From assembly GCA_050331475.1 (NCBI GenBank), contig JBHJGU010000124.1:1-62683 (forward strand): a stretch of DNA of 62,683 nucleotides. Direction: 5' to 3'. Under the pieces are notes generated by a model. The model did no database searches. It saw nothing but the letters and a program-made list of their open reading frames with translations, and was not told the DNA's origin. Made by a program: the position numbers and the translations under genes. This DNA comes from JBHJGU01 sp050331475 (lineage in GTDB: Bacteria; Pseudomonadota; Alphaproteobacteria; Caulobacterales; Maricaulaceae). Shown here piece after piece: positions 1 through 8,450 of this stretch (its first letter is position 1; every line of letters begins with the position of its first letter).

Positions 1-705
1 GACCACTACGTCCTCAATGGCGCGAAGGCGTTTATCTCCGGCGGCGGGGCGGCGGACATTTATTTGATCATGTGCCGCACCGGGGAGGAGGGGCCGAAAG
101 GGATTTCCTGCATCGCGGTGGAGGCGGGAACGCCCGGGCTCAGCTTCGGCGCCCAGGAAAAGAAGATGGGCTGGAACAGCCAACCCACCGCCCAAGTCAA
201 TCTCGAAGACTGCCGGGTTCCGGTGGACAATCGTATCGGTCCGGAGGGCTTCGGCTTTAAAATCGCCATGGCGGGGCTCGACGGCGGGCGGATCAATATC
301 GGCGCTTGCTCGCTGGGCGGGGCGGCGGAGGCGTTGCGAGTCGCCCAAGACTACGCCGCCGGGCGGGAGGCGTTCGGCCGGCCGCTTAACCAATTCCAAG
401 CCACCCAATTCAAGCTCGCCGACATGGCGACCGAGTTAGACGCCGCGCGGCTGATGATCTATCGCGCGGCGGACTCGCTCGAACGCAAAGCGCCCGAGGC
501 GACCTTGCACGCGGCCATGGCCAAACGCTTCGCCACCGACGCCGGCTTCGCCATCGCCAACCACGCCCTGCAAATTCATGGCGGCTACGGTTATTTGAAA
601 GACTATCCGGTTGAGCGGATCGTACGCGACTTGCGGGTTCACCAAATCCTTGAAGGGACCAACGAAATCATGCGGGTGATCATTGCGCGGAGCTTGAGCG
701 CCTAA
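1..705 (+). CDS. Acyl-CoA dehydrogenase, 5'-partial (isobutyryl-CoA dehydrogenase type)
   Basis: FAD-dependent alpha,beta-dehydrogenation of an acyl-CoA. The reading frame is open from base 1, so the N-terminus lies outside the window; the visible 234 residues cover the middle beta domain and the C-terminal helical domain. Diagnostic family segments are ITN-like FISGGG near the left edge, MAGLDGGRINIGA, the FGRPLNQFQ signature and the C-terminal ILEGTNEIMR, whose Glu sits where short-chain enzymes of this family keep the catalytic base. The stop overlaps the next start by one base (TAATG at 703-707). Being fused into an operon with a 3-hydroxyisobutyryl-CoA hydrolase and 3-hydroxyisobutyrate dehydrogenase, it is inferred to oxidise isobutyryl-CoA in valine breakdown; a general short-chain acyl-CoA dehydrogenase is the alternative. 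Confidence 0.9.
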   Translation, partial: DHYVLNGAKAFISGGGAADIYLIMCRTGEEGPKGISCIAVEAGTPGLSFGAQEKKMGWNSQPTAQVNLEDCRVPVDNRIGPEGFGFKIAMAGLDGGRINIGACSLGGAAEALRVAQDYAAGREAFGRPLNQFQATQFKLADMATELDAARLMIYRAADSLERKAPEATLHAAMAKRFATDAGFAIANHALQIHGGYGYLKDYPVERIVRDLRVHQILEGTNEIMRVIIARSLSA

Positions 706-1772
706 TGTCCCAAGATGTGATCATCGCCCGCCAAGGCGGACTGGGTCGGATGACGCTCAACCGGCCCAAAGCGCTCAACGCCCTAACCCTTAATATGGTG
801 CGCGCCATGGTTCCCGCTTTGCTGGACTGGCGGGAGGATCCCAGCGTTAAGGCGGTGGTGGTGGACGCCGCGCCGGGTCGCGCCTTCTGTGCGGGCGGGG
901 ATATTCGCGCGCTCTACGACGCAGGCAAAGCGGGCACGGACGCCGCCTATCAGTTTTGGTTTGAGGAATACCAACTCAACACGCTGATCAAGGAGTACCC
1001 GAAACCCTACGTCGCCTTGATTGACGGGGTGACCATGGGCGGCGGCGTCGGGATTTCGGTTCACGGCTCCCACCGGGTGGCGGGGGATGACACGCTTTTA
1101 GCGATGCCCGAAACCGGTATTGGCTTTTACCCTGATGTGGGGGGCACATTTTTCTTGCCGCGACTGCCTGAACAAATCGGCGCCTGGATGGGGCTGACCG
1201 GGGCGCGGTTGAAAGCGTCCGATTGTTTGGCTGCAGGCCTGGCCACTCATTATGTACCCACGGATAACCACCCCGGCTTGGTCGCCGCGCTGGCGACCGC
1301 AAAACTGGACGATGACGGCGAGCGGCTTGAAACGCTCTTAGAGCGTTACGCCGCCGACCCGGGACCTGCGCCGCTCGCTGAGCCCCGAGCGCCCCGCGAA
1401 CACGCATTCTCTGCGCCCAATCTCGAGACGATCCTCGATCGGCTTGCTGCGGCGGGCGATCCGTGGTCGCAAAAACAGCTCGACGCGCTCACGTCTAAGT
1501 CGCCGACCGCGCTCAAACTGACGTTCCAGGCGATGCGGTCCGCCACGGGTTTGGAATTCCGAGACGCGCTCACCCAGGAATTAGCGCTGAGCACGTGGTG
1601 TCTCACCGGCGGGGACTTTTACGAGGGCGTGCGCGCGGTGATCATTGACAAAGACAACGCGCCCCAATGGTCGCCCCCCACCTTGGCCGACGTCGACGAC
1701 GCGGCGATCGCAGGGGCGTTTTCGCCTTTACCTGCGGACAAAGCCCTTAAGTTCTTAGGAGATCGGCCATGA
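705..1772 (+). CDS. 3-hydroxyisobutyryl-CoA hydrolase (crotonase fold)
   Basis: Hydrolyses 3-hydroxyisobutyryl-CoA to free 3-hydroxyisobutyrate in the valine pathway. The 355-residue length, longer than ordinary enoyl-CoA hydratases (about 260), is typical of the HIBCH branch. Visible crotonase features are the oxyanion-hole segments AFCAGGDIRALY near residue 65 and GVTMGGGVG near residue 107, followed by MPETGIGFYPDVGG, which carries the Glu and Asp characteristic of the hydrolase. The C-terminal part contains the expected LTGGDFYEGVRA segment. The start overlaps the upstream stop by one base and the stop overlaps mmsB by four, so the three genes should be translationally coupled. Confidence 0.9.
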   Translation: MSQDVIIARQGGLGRMTLNRPKALNALTLNMVRAMVPALLDWREDPSVKAVVVDAAPGRAFCAGGDIRALYDAGKAGTDAAYQFWFEEYQLNTLIKEYPKPYVALIDGVTMGGGVGISVHGSHRVAGDDTLLAMPETGIGFYPDVGGTFFLPRLPEQIGAWMGLTGARLKASDCLAAGLATHYVPTDNHPGLVAALATAKLDDDGERLETLLERYAADPGPAPLAEPRAPREHAFSAPNLETILDRLAAAGDPWSQKQLDALTSKSPTALKLTFQAMRSATGLEFRDALTQELALSTWCLTGGDFYEGVRAVIIDKDNAPQWSPPTLADVDDAAIAGAFSPLPADKALKFLGDRP

Positions 1773-2668
1773 CCCGCTACGCATTCATCGGCTTGGGCAA
1801 TATGGGCGGGCCGATGGCGGTCAATCTGTCGAAGGCGCGAGAAGGCGTCGTCGCCTTCGATCTCTCCGAAGCGGCGCGGGCGCGGGTCCAGGCCCAGGGC
1901 TGCGCGACGGCGGGCGATCTTGAAGCCGTGGCGCGCGACGCCGAGGTGATAGTATCCATGCTCCCCGCGGGCCGCCATGTGCGGGATGTTTATGAAACGG
2001 TGCGCGGATGCGCCGCGCCGGGTGCGGTGTTTATCGATTGCTCGACGATTGACGTGGGCGCGGCGCGAGAGACCGCGCGGCTCGCCGCCGACGCGGGCTT
2101 TGCGATGGTCGACGCGCCCGTTTCCGGCGGGGTGGCCGCGGCGACGGCCGCCGGTTTGACCTTTATGGTGGGCGGGGATGCTTCGGCTTTTGAGCGCGCG
2201 CACCCGGTTTTGGAGACCATGGGCAAGGCCGTAATCCATGCGGGCCGTCCGGGCGCGGGGCAGGCGGCGAAGATCTGCAACAATATGTTGTTAGGCATCT
2301 CCATGATTGGAACCTGCGAGGCCTTTGTCCTGGCGGAGAAATTGGGGCTTGAAGCGGACCGGTTCTTCGAAATCGCGTCCAAGGCGTCGGGCCAATGCTG
2401 GTCGGTGACGAGCTATTGCCCCGTTCCCGGTCCCGTTCCCGCAGCCCCGTCAAACCGGGATTACGTCCCGGGCTTCGCCGCGGCCATGATGCTCAAGGAC
2501 CTCCGGCTCGCCCAGGATGCGGCGCAATCGAGCGGCGCCGTGACCCCGCTGGGGGCCCAAGCCCAAGCGATCTACGCCCTATTTGACGCCATGGGCGGCG
2601 GCGCGGTCGACTTCTCTGGAATTATTAAAATGCTGTCCGGGGAGTGGGGTCTGGAAACTGACAGTTAA
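1769..2668 (+). CDS. mmsB: 3-hydroxyisobutyrate dehydrogenase
   Basis: NAD-dependent oxidation of 3-hydroxyisobutyrate to methylmalonate semialdehyde, third gene of the valine operon. The 299-residue protein opens with the Rossmann signature FIGLGNMGGPMAVNL, then has the substrate loop DAPVSGGVAAAT near residue 115 and the catalytic-lysine helix GAGQAAKICNNMLLG near residue 165, all standard for the beta-hydroxyacid dehydrogenase family. The GxGxMG-type nucleotide loop is followed by an acidic residue at the end of strand two (VVAFD), which favours NAD over NADP. ATGA overlap with the upstream gene fixes the start. Confidence 0.92.
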   Translation: MTRYAFIGLGNMGGPMAVNLSKAREGVVAFDLSEAARARVQAQGCATAGDLEAVARDAEVIVSMLPAGRHVRDVYETVRGCAAPGAVFIDCSTIDVGAARETARLAADAGFAMVDAPVSGGVAAATAAGLTFMVGGDASAFERAHPVLETMGKAVIHAGRPGAGQAAKICNNMLLGISMIGTCEAFVLAEKLGLEADRFFEIASKASGQCWSVTSYCPVPGPVPAAPSNRDYVPGFAAAMMLKDLRLAQDAAQSSGAVTPLGAQAQAIYALFDAMGGGAVDFSGIIKMLSGEWGLETDS

Positions 2669-2760
2669 CCCTGTTTGTTCACCGTCATTTAGGGGTAGCG
2701 GATTATTCTTGCGGCTAATGAGAGCGTCTGAAGGGCGCGACCGCGAGGAGGAGCCGCCTC

Positions 2761-3264
2761 ATGGGCCAGGCCGCTGTAAAAACCGCCGAACAGACGACCG
2801 ACGCTGTCGCCGTAACGGATTATATTGACACGCTCAGCATGATTGAGCGTTTGCACCGGCAGTTGCTGGACGTCATCAAAGACGAATTGGACCGTTCGGG
2901 CGTCACCGAGCTGAACAGCGTCCAAGCCTTGCTGATCTTCAACATTAACGCCCAAGAGCTCACGGCGGGCGAATTGCGCACCCGGGGGCATTATCTCGGG
3001 TCGAACGTCTCCTATAACCTGAAAAAGCTTGTCGAACTTGGTTTCCTGTCTCACGAGCGCTCCACCGCGGACCGGCGCACCGTGCGCATTGCGTTGACGG
3101 AAAAGGGCGAGGCGGTGCGCGCCCAGCTCCACGCCTTGTTTGCGCGCCAGGCCCATGCGCTGCCCGCTTCGGGCGGTGTCATGGCCGAAGAGTTATCGCG
3201 GATGAATGTGGCGTTGTCTCGCCTGCAACGCTATTGGCTCGACCATATCCGGTTCCGCCTCTAG
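2761..3264 (+). CDS. ldtR: MarR-family regulator, LdtR type
   Basis: Winged-helix DNA-binding protein of 167 residues, cytoplasmic dimer. Residues 29-60 (IERLHRQLLDVIKDELDRSG) and the wing/recognition region GHYLGSNVSYNLKKLVELGF closely resemble the alphaproteobacterial LdtR group, which in other species controls an L,D-transpeptidase and stress tolerance; that role is carried over from the family and is not shown here. The DNA-recognition helix is followed by the basic wing RSTADRRTVRIALT. It stands alone, 92 bases after mmsB and 75 bases before the next gene. A plain MarR call is certain; the LdtR subgroup is the less certain part. Confidence 0.8.
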   Translation: MGQAAVKTAEQTTDAVAVTDYIDTLSMIERLHRQLLDVIKDELDRSGVTELNSVQALLIFNINAQELTAGELRTRGHYLGSNVSYNLKKLVELGFLSHERSTADRRTVRIALTEKGEAVRAQLHALFARQAHALPASGGVMAEELSRMNVALSRLQRYWLDHIRFRL

Positions 3265-3339
3265 CTGGATCGGGACGCCGCCTTCGCAGACGGGCTAAAG
3301 CGGAGGTATAAGAGGGGGTTCGAAACTGACGAGCCGCCC

Positions 3340-3594
3340 ATGTCCGGACCCGACCCGCTTGCTGGCCGCGAAATTTTCATCGAGACTATAACCCTCGATG
3401 ATTTGAAGAAACTCAACATCATCGATGTTGAGACCGGCGTCGAGGTCAGCGTGTTCGGGCCGCTGAAAACCGCGCAAGAAGACCTACAACGCGTCGGTCT
3501 CCGGAAGCTCGCGCGTCGGTTAGGCCTGACCTCAGCATTGGACGCGGACGACGGCAAACCACCGCCAAACCGGAGGCGGGGTTTGATCGTTTGA
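3340..3594 (+). CDS. Small conserved alphaproteobacterial protein (DUF6898-like)
   Basis: An 84-residue protein without signal peptide or membrane segment. The core IIDVETGVEVSVFGPLKTAQEDLQRVGLRKLARRL has the pattern of a small uncharacterised family (from memory the DUF6898 group) often found close to glyA in alphaproteobacteria: a beta hairpin around TGxEVSxxGP followed by a helix. No function is known to me. It lies convergent to mucR with only 34 bases between stops. The match is made from the pattern alone. Confidence 0.6.
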   Translation: MSGPDPLAGREIFIETITLDDLKKLNIIDVETGVEVSVFGPLKTAQEDLQRVGLRKLARRLGLTSALDADDGKPPPNRRRGLIV

Positions 3595-3628
3595 GGCCGG
3601 TCTTGGCGGCGGCACGCGGACGGCGCGC

Positions 3629-4054
3629 TTAAGCCTTCGCGTTGGCGCGGCCTAAACCGATTTTCTTTGCGAACTCCGACCGACGCTTGGCGTAATTCGG
3701 CGCCACCATTGGGTAGGTTGAGGGCAAGTTCCAGCGCTTGCGGTAGTCCTCGGGCGATAGATCATATTGCGACCGAAGATAGCGCTTGAGCATGGTCAGC
3801 TTTTTGCCGTCTTCCAGACAAATGATGTAGTCGTCGGTCACTGATTTGGAGATTGGCACGGCCGGCTTGAGGACTTCCGGCTCAGGCTCCGGCGCCGCGG
3901 CGTCGTTTAATGCCCCATATACGTTTTTAATGAGCTCCGCGAGACCCTCAGGCCCCATCGCATTGCGACTGACATAAGCGGTAATAATATCGGTCGTGAG
4001 ACGAATAGCATCATCATTCGTCAATCCGTCGTCAAGTTGTTCGTCATCGTTCAT
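3629..4054 (-). CDS. mucR: MucR/Ros-family zinc-finger transcriptional regulator
   Basis: A 141-residue global regulator of the Ros/MucR family. The C-terminal half has the family signature: DDYIICLEDGKKLTMLKRYLR then YDLSPEDYRKRWNLPSTYPMVAPNYAKRRSEFAKKIGLGR. The zinc ligands of the Ros finger are normally C-x2-C...H...H; here the visible candidate is a single Cys in IICLEDGKK and no clear histidine pair, so it belongs to the MucR variants that have lost one or more ligands. Members act as H-NS-like silencers of AT-rich DNA and control exopolysaccharide and cell-cycle genes. Divergently transcribed from glyA across 238 bases. Confidence 0.9.
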   Translation of the reverse strand: MNDDEQLDDGLTNDDAIRLTTDIITAYVSRNAMGPEGLAELIKNVYGALNDAAAPEPEPEVLKPAVPISKSVTDDYIICLEDGKKLTMLKRYLRSQYDLSPEDYRKRWNLPSTYPMVAPNYAKRRSEFAKKIGLGRANAKA

Positions 4055-4292
4055 CGTAGATCTCTATAGTTTCTTCAAAGCAGTATTTCTAGCGAGCTTT
4101 GAGGGGAGGAAAACACCTCTCAAGCTCACCTCGGATCACCTCCGCTCACAAACGCGAAATCCTGCCCATAAAATCCCCACGCAAAGGGTTGGTTGACCCG
4201 TCCGCCAAGCCCTTATATCCGCCTGATGAGCGTCGGGACCGGAGCGCCCGACCGCTCAAATCCGCGATTCGGCTGCTAAGGAGCCCCGGGGC

Positions 4293-5570
4293 ATGACTGA
4301 AGAAACGTTTTTCGGAGCGAACGCCGCGGCGACGGACCCGGAGCTTTACGCGGCCCTCGAGGCCGAACTGACCCGGCAAAACTGCCAGATCGAGCTGATC
4401 GCCTCTGAAAACATTGTGTCGCGCGCGGTGCTAGAGGCGCAAGGCTCGGTGCTGACCAATAAATACGCCGAAGGCTACCCGTGGAAACGCTATTATGGCG
4501 GCTGCGAGCATGTCGACGTCGCAGAAGAGCTGGCGCGCAATCGGGTGAGAACCCTGTTCAACGCCGAATACGCTAACGTTCAGCCCCATTCCGGCGCGCA
4601 GGCCAACCAAGCGGTGTTCCTGGCCATGCTCAAGCCCGGGGACACGATCTTGGGCATGGATCTCGCCGCAGGCGGGCATTTGACCCATGGGGCTAAGCCG
4701 AACTTGTCGGGGAAATGGTTCCAGGCCGTCGGTTATGGCGTGCGCGAGGACGATCACCGGATCGATTATGACCAGGTCCGCGACCTTGCGCTCAAGCACC
4801 GGCCGAAAATGATCATCGCCGGGGGGTCCGCCTATCCGCGGATCATCGACTTCGCCCAATTCCGCGCCATTGCGGACGAGATCGGGGCGTATTTGTTGGT
4901 CGACATGGCCCATTTCGCGGGCCTTGTGGCGGGCGGGGCTTATCCCAGCCCGCTGCAGCACGCCCATGTGGTCACCACCACCACACACAAGACGCTGCGA
5001 GGGCCCCGCGGCGGGTTGATCCTGACCAATGACCCGGATTGGGGCAAAAAGTTCAACTCCGCGGTGTTTCCCGGCCTGCAGGGCGGACCGTTGATGCATG
5101 TGATCGCCGCCAAGGCCGGCGCGTTCGGCGAAGCTTTGAAACCGGAGTTCCAAATCTACGCCGCCCAAGTGGTGAAGAACGCGCGCGTGCTGGCCGATCG
5201 CTTGGTTCAGGCCGGCTATGCGGTCATTTCCGGGGGCACCGACAGCCATCTCGCGCTGATTGACCTTCGGCCGAAGGGGTTGATGGGTAAGGCTGCGGAG
5301 GCGGCTTTGGAGCGGGCCAACATCACCTGTAACAAGAACGGCGTGCCATTTGATCCACAAAAGCCGGCGATCCCCTCCGGCATCCGCGTTGGGTCGCCGG
5401 CCTGCACGACGCGAGGCTTTAAGGACGCGGAGTTTGAGACCGTTGGCGCGTTGATGGCCGAGGTGCTCGACGCCTTAGTTGATGCGCCCGACGGCGATCC
5501 AGGCGTTGAGGCGGACGTGGCCGCTCAGGTTGAAGCGCTCACCGGTCGGTTCCCGATTTACGGACGCTGA
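4293..5570 (+). CDS. glyA: Serine hydroxymethyltransferase
   Basis: PLP enzyme interconverting serine and glycine with transfer of the one-carbon unit to tetrahydrofolate. The 425-residue length is standard. The PLP lysine lies in the signature HKTLRGPRGG at about residue 233, and the N-terminal segments IELIASENIVS and TNKYAEGYPWKRYYGGC are characteristic. It heads the long co-directional run toward nrdR, the riboflavin genes, nusB and thiL; the gap to nrdR is only three bases, so co-transcription is likely. The start ATG follows AAGGAG at 4278-4283. Confidence 0.97.
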   Translation: MTEETFFGANAAATDPELYAALEAELTRQNCQIELIASENIVSRAVLEAQGSVLTNKYAEGYPWKRYYGGCEHVDVAEELARNRVRTLFNAEYANVQPHSGAQANQAVFLAMLKPGDTILGMDLAAGGHLTHGAKPNLSGKWFQAVGYGVREDDHRIDYDQVRDLALKHRPKMIIAGGSAYPRIIDFAQFRAIADEIGAYLLVDMAHFAGLVAGGAYPSPLQHAHVVTTTTHKTLRGPRGGLILTNDPDWGKKFNSAVFPGLQGGPLMHVIAAKAGAFGEALKPEFQIYAAQVVKNARVLADRLVQAGYAVISGGTDSHLALIDLRPKGLMGKAAEAALERANITCNKNGVPFDPQKPAIPSGIRVGSPACTTRGFKDAEFETVGALMAEVLDALVDAPDGDPGVEADVAAQVEALTGRFPIYGR

Positions 5571-5573
5571 TCG

Positions 5574-6041
5574 GTGCGCTGCCCCTTCTGCAGCCACGCG
5601 GATACGCAAGTTAAGGACAGCCGGCACGCCGAGGATGGCGCGGCGATCCGGCGTCGGCGGTTTTGTCCTAATTGCGGGGCGCGGTTCACCACCTATGAAC
5701 GGGTGCAGCTGCGTGAACTCAGCGTGTTGAAAAGCGATGGCCGGCGCGTGGCGTTCGAACGGGACAAGCTCGCCCGATCTGTGCAAATCGCGCTGCGCAA
5801 ACGACCGGTCACCCTGGACCAAGTTGAACAGATGATCTCAGGTATCGTCCGCGAACTGGAGAGCCAGGGCGAAGCGGACATTATGAGCCACGAGATCGGC
5901 GCGATGGTTATGAAGCGTTTAGCCGCCCTCGATCGGGTAGGCTATATTCGCTATGCTAGCGTTTACAAAGACTTCAAGGACCCCGAAGAGTTCAAGGACT
6001 TTATCGACGAGGAAAATCTCGGCGCGGATGACGAGGCGTGA
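5574..6041 (+). CDS. nrdR: Transcriptional repressor NrdR
   Basis: Zinc-ribbon and ATP-cone repressor of ribonucleotide reductase operons. The GTG start gives MRCPFC; the ribbon is C-x2-C at the N-terminus and CPNC near residue 31, followed by the ATP-cone with VAFERDKLARSVQIALRKRP near residue 60. 155 residues is the usual length. It sits three bases after glyA and its stop overlaps the next GTG start by four bases. The glyA-nrdR-rib order is a common alphaproteobacterial arrangement. Confidence 0.95.
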   Translation: MRCPFCSHADTQVKDSRHAEDGAAIRRRRFCPNCGARFTTYERVQLRELSVLKSDGRRVAFERDKLARSVQIALRKRPVTLDQVEQMISGIVRELESQGEADIMSHEIGAMVMKRLAALDRVGYIRYASVYKDFKDPEEFKDFIDEENLGADDEA

Positions 6042-6721
6042 GTCTGGGCCGCGCGCAGGTCACCCTCAAGATCGCGGCGAGCTTGGACGGACGCATCGCC
6101 CTGGGGTCCGGGGAGAGCCGCTGGATCACCGGGGAGGCCGCGCGCGCGGACGGTCATCGGCTGAGAGCGCGGGTTGATGCGGTGATGGTCGGCTCCGGCG
6201 CGGCTGTGGCGGATGACCCGGCTTTGACGGTGCGGCTGCCCGGTTATGACGGCCGCCAACCGATCCGGATTGTGCTCGACGGGCGGGGACGGCTTTCGCC
6301 CCAAGCCGATTTGGTTCGCACCGCTGAGGCCATCGCCACCTGGGTTTTCGCCCGTCCGGACGCGGTGGCGGGGCTCAGTGATCGGCTCGACCAGACCGGC
6401 GTGCGGGTGAGCGCTGCGCCGGCGGGCGGGCGAGGTGAAGGCGTCGACCCAAACGCGGTGCTCACGACTTGTTCGGAAGCTGGCGTGGGATCGGTGCTGC
6501 TGGAGGGGGGCGGCCAGGTCGCGGCCAGTTTTCTCAGTGCTGATTGTGTAGACGAAATCGTCTGGTATGTCGCGCCGCTCGTCTTAGGGGCGGACGCGCG
6601 CCCCGCGCTCGGCCCGCTCGGCCTTGAAAAGCTCACGGCTGCGCCGAATTTCGCCATCACGGGCGTTGATCGGTTTGACGCCGACACACGGTTCACGTTG
6701 ACGCGCCGGAGCGCCTCATAA
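6038..6721 (+). CDS. ribD: RibD reductase domain only (5-amino-6-(5-phosphoribosylamino)uracil reductase)
   Basis: A 227-residue stand-alone RibD C-terminal domain of the DHFR-like fold. It shows VTLKIAASLDGRIALGSGESRWITG at the N-terminus, ADAVMVG-type strand with GSGAAVADDPALTVR, and the nucleotide-binding LLEGGGQVAASFL near residue 155. Normal bifunctional RibD is about 360 residues, with an N-terminal zinc deaminase domain carrying HAE and PCxxxGRTPPC motifs; none of that is present. The gene starts at a GTG overlapping the nrdR stop, so there is no room for a missing 5' part. It can supply only the reductase step; the deaminase must be encoded elsewhere. Confidence 0.88.
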   Translation: MSLGRAQVTLKIAASLDGRIALGSGESRWITGEAARADGHRLRARVDAVMVGSGAAVADDPALTVRLPGYDGRQPIRIVLDGRGRLSPQADLVRTAEAIATWVFARPDAVAGLSDRLDQTGVRVSAAPAGGRGEGVDPNAVLTTCSEAGVGSVLLEGGGQVAASFLSADCVDEIVWYVAPLVLGADARPALGPLGLEKLTAAPNFAITGVDRFDADTRFTLTRRSAS

Positions 6722-7332
6722 TGTTCACAGGTCTTGTTAGCGGGCTCGGCCGGGTGCTGACCCTGACGCCTTCGGGGGCGGGAAGCGATGCGCGGTTTGA
6801 GATCGCCGCGCCCTATGATCCCGCGAGTTTGGCGGAGGGCGCGTCGGTCAGCCATGCGGGTTGCTGTCTGACGGTGTTGGATATCCGCGCCCACGACCTC
6901 GGCGCGGCGTGGTTCGTGGACGTGTCCCAAGAAAGCCTGTCGAAAACCACGCTGGGGCAATGGGCGCCGGGCGCGCGGGTGAACCTTGAACGCTCCTTGC
7001 GGGCGGGCGACGAATTCGGCGGCCATATCGTCACCGGCCATGTGGATGGGGTGGGGCGTCTGGTCAGCCGCGCAGAGACGGGCGGATCGCTGCAACTCGT
7101 CTTTACCGCCCCGGCGGACTTAGTCCCCATGATCGCCGCTAAAGGATCGATCAGCGTGGACGGCGTGTCGCTGACGGTGAACGGGGTCGAGGGCGCTCAG
7201 TTCGAGGTTAATATTATTCCCCATACAGCGGAGGTGACCAGCTTGGGCGGTCTAAGCGCCGGCGACCGTGTGAATTTGGAGATCGACATCCTCGCGCGCT
7301 ATGTCTCGCGCATGCTGGAGACCCGCCCATGA
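6721..7332 (+). CDS. ribE: Riboflavin synthase alpha subunit
   Basis: Converts two 6,7-dimethyl-8-ribityllumazine molecules to riboflavin. The 203-residue protein has the two tandem lumazine-binding repeats of the family, the first starting at the invariant MFTGLV and the second near residue 98 at GHIVTGHVDGVG, each followed by a GxSLTV/GCCLTV-type strand. Start overlaps the upstream stop (TAATG) and the stop overlaps the next gene by four bases (ATGA). Confidence 0.96.
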   Translation: MFTGLVSGLGRVLTLTPSGAGSDARFEIAAPYDPASLAEGASVSHAGCCLTVLDIRAHDLGAAWFVDVSQESLSKTTLGQWAPGARVNLERSLRAGDEFGGHIVTGHVDGVGRLVSRAETGGSLQLVFTAPADLVPMIAAKGSISVDGVSLTVNGVEGAQFEVNIIPHTAEVTSLGGLSAGDRVNLEIDILARYVSRMLETRP

Positions 7333-8450
7333 CCGCGATCGCAGACCCTGGCCTCGCTCCGATCGAAACGATCTTAGAGGACGCGCGCAATGGGCGCATG
7401 TTCATCCTGGTGGATGCCGAGGACCGGGAGAACGAAGGCGATCTCATCATTCCCGGGCAGTTCGCCACGCCGGCGGCGGTGAATTTCATGGCGACCCACG
7501 GACGCGGCTTGATCTGCTTAAGCTTGACCGAGGCGCGCGCGGAGGCGCTCAAACTTAAACTGATGTCGAGCGATAACCGCTCACGCCACCAGACCGCGTT
7601 CACCGTATCGATCGAGGCGCGCGAGGGCGTCTCCACCGGCATTTCAGCCCACGACCGGGCGCGCACCATCGCGGTCGCTGTGGACCCGACCAAGAGCGCC
7701 GAAGACATTGTCACCCCCGGTCACGTGTTTCCCTTGGTGGAGCGCGACGGCGGCGTGTTGGTCCGCGCCGGGCACACCGAGGCGAGCGTGGATATTTCCC
7801 GGCTCGCCGGGTTGGGACCTTCCGGTGTGATCTGCGAAATCATGCGCGATGATGGAAAGATGGCGCGCTTGCCGGACTTAGAGGATTTCGCGCACAAGCA
7901 CGGCCTACATATCGGCACGATCGAGGATTTGATCGCCTATCGGCTGCGCCATGATCGCATTGTCGAGCGCCGGGTGGAGAGCCGCTTTGAAAGCGAGCAT
8001 GGCGGCCCGTTTCGGCTGATCGCGTTTCGCAACACCCTTGACGGGGTGGAGCACGTAGCGCTGGTCAAGGACCGGATCAGTGCGGACAAACCCGCTTTGG
8101 TGCGCATGCATAAGGTGGACTTCGCCTGCGATGTGATCGGTGAGGCGGGGCCGCGCGCGGGTCTTGTGGGCGCGGCGATCGCGGCGCTGGACCAGGCCGA
8201 GGAGGCGGGCGTGATCGTTTTGATCCGGGAAAGCCGGCCCACGGCGATTAGCGAGCGCTTCGGCGCTGAGGGCGAGGGCGATGGCGGCCAAGCCTTGCGC
8301 GAATATGGCGTGGGCGCGCAGATTCTGCTCGACCTTGGGGTCCGTGAGATGATCCTTCTCAGCAATCACGAAAAGCGCATTGTCGGGCTCGACGGCTATG
8401 GCCTCAAAGTGGTCGGCGTGCGCGGCTTTGGCGCGGAGACGAGCCCATGA
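7329..8450 (+). CDS. ribB: 3,4-dihydroxy-2-butanone 4-phosphate synthase with degenerate GTP cyclohydrolase II domain (RibBX-like)
   Basis: Residues 1-205 are an intact RibB domain: EDRENEGDL near residue 34, HGRGLIC near 57, THxxH-type region with GVSTGISAHDRA, and HVFPLV followed by GHTEASVDI. Residues 206-373 keep the length and general path of GTP cyclohydrolase II, but the zinc cysteines are gone: where RibA has an E-C-x2-GD-x7-RCDCG cluster, this protein reads MHKVDFACDVIGEAGPRAG with one unrelated Cys. The second domain is therefore inferred to be catalytically dead, as described for RibBX proteins of rhizobia. GTP cyclohydrolase II must then come from another locus. Confidence 0.9.
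   Translation: MTAIADPGLAPIETILEDARNGRMFILVDAEDRENEGDLIIPGQFATPAAVNFMATHGRGLICLSLTEARAEALKLKLMSSDNRSRHQTAFTVSIEAREGVSTGISAHDRARTIAVAVDPTKSAEDIVTPGHVFPLVERDGGVLVRAGHTEASVDISRLAGLGPSGVICEIMRDDGKMARLPDLEDFAHKHGLHIGTIEDLIAYRLRHDRIVERRVESRFESEHGGPFRLIAFRNTLDGVEHVALVKDRISADKPALVRMHKVDFACDVIGEAGPRAGLVGAAIAALDQAEEAGVIVLIRESRPTAISERFGAEGEGDGGQALREYGVGAQILLDLGVREMILLSNHEKRIVGLDGYGLKVVGVRGFGAETSP

Noticed and set aside
4055..4292. Riboswitch upstream of glyA, or FMN riboswitch for the rib genes
   Set aside because: No conserved folate, glycine, SAM or FMN aptamer pattern was recognised by eye; the rib genes overlap one another so no leader exists inside the run.
4431..5360. A 309-residue open frame on the minus strand inside glyA
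   Set aside because: It is antisense to a complete glyA, has no ribosome site or recognisable domain, and long antisense frames are expected at this GC content.
5574..6041. Possible hidden RibD deaminase upstream of the reductase
   Set aside because: The region is fully used by nrdR with intact zinc ribbon and ATP-cone; no HAE or PCxxC deaminase motif appears in the other frames.
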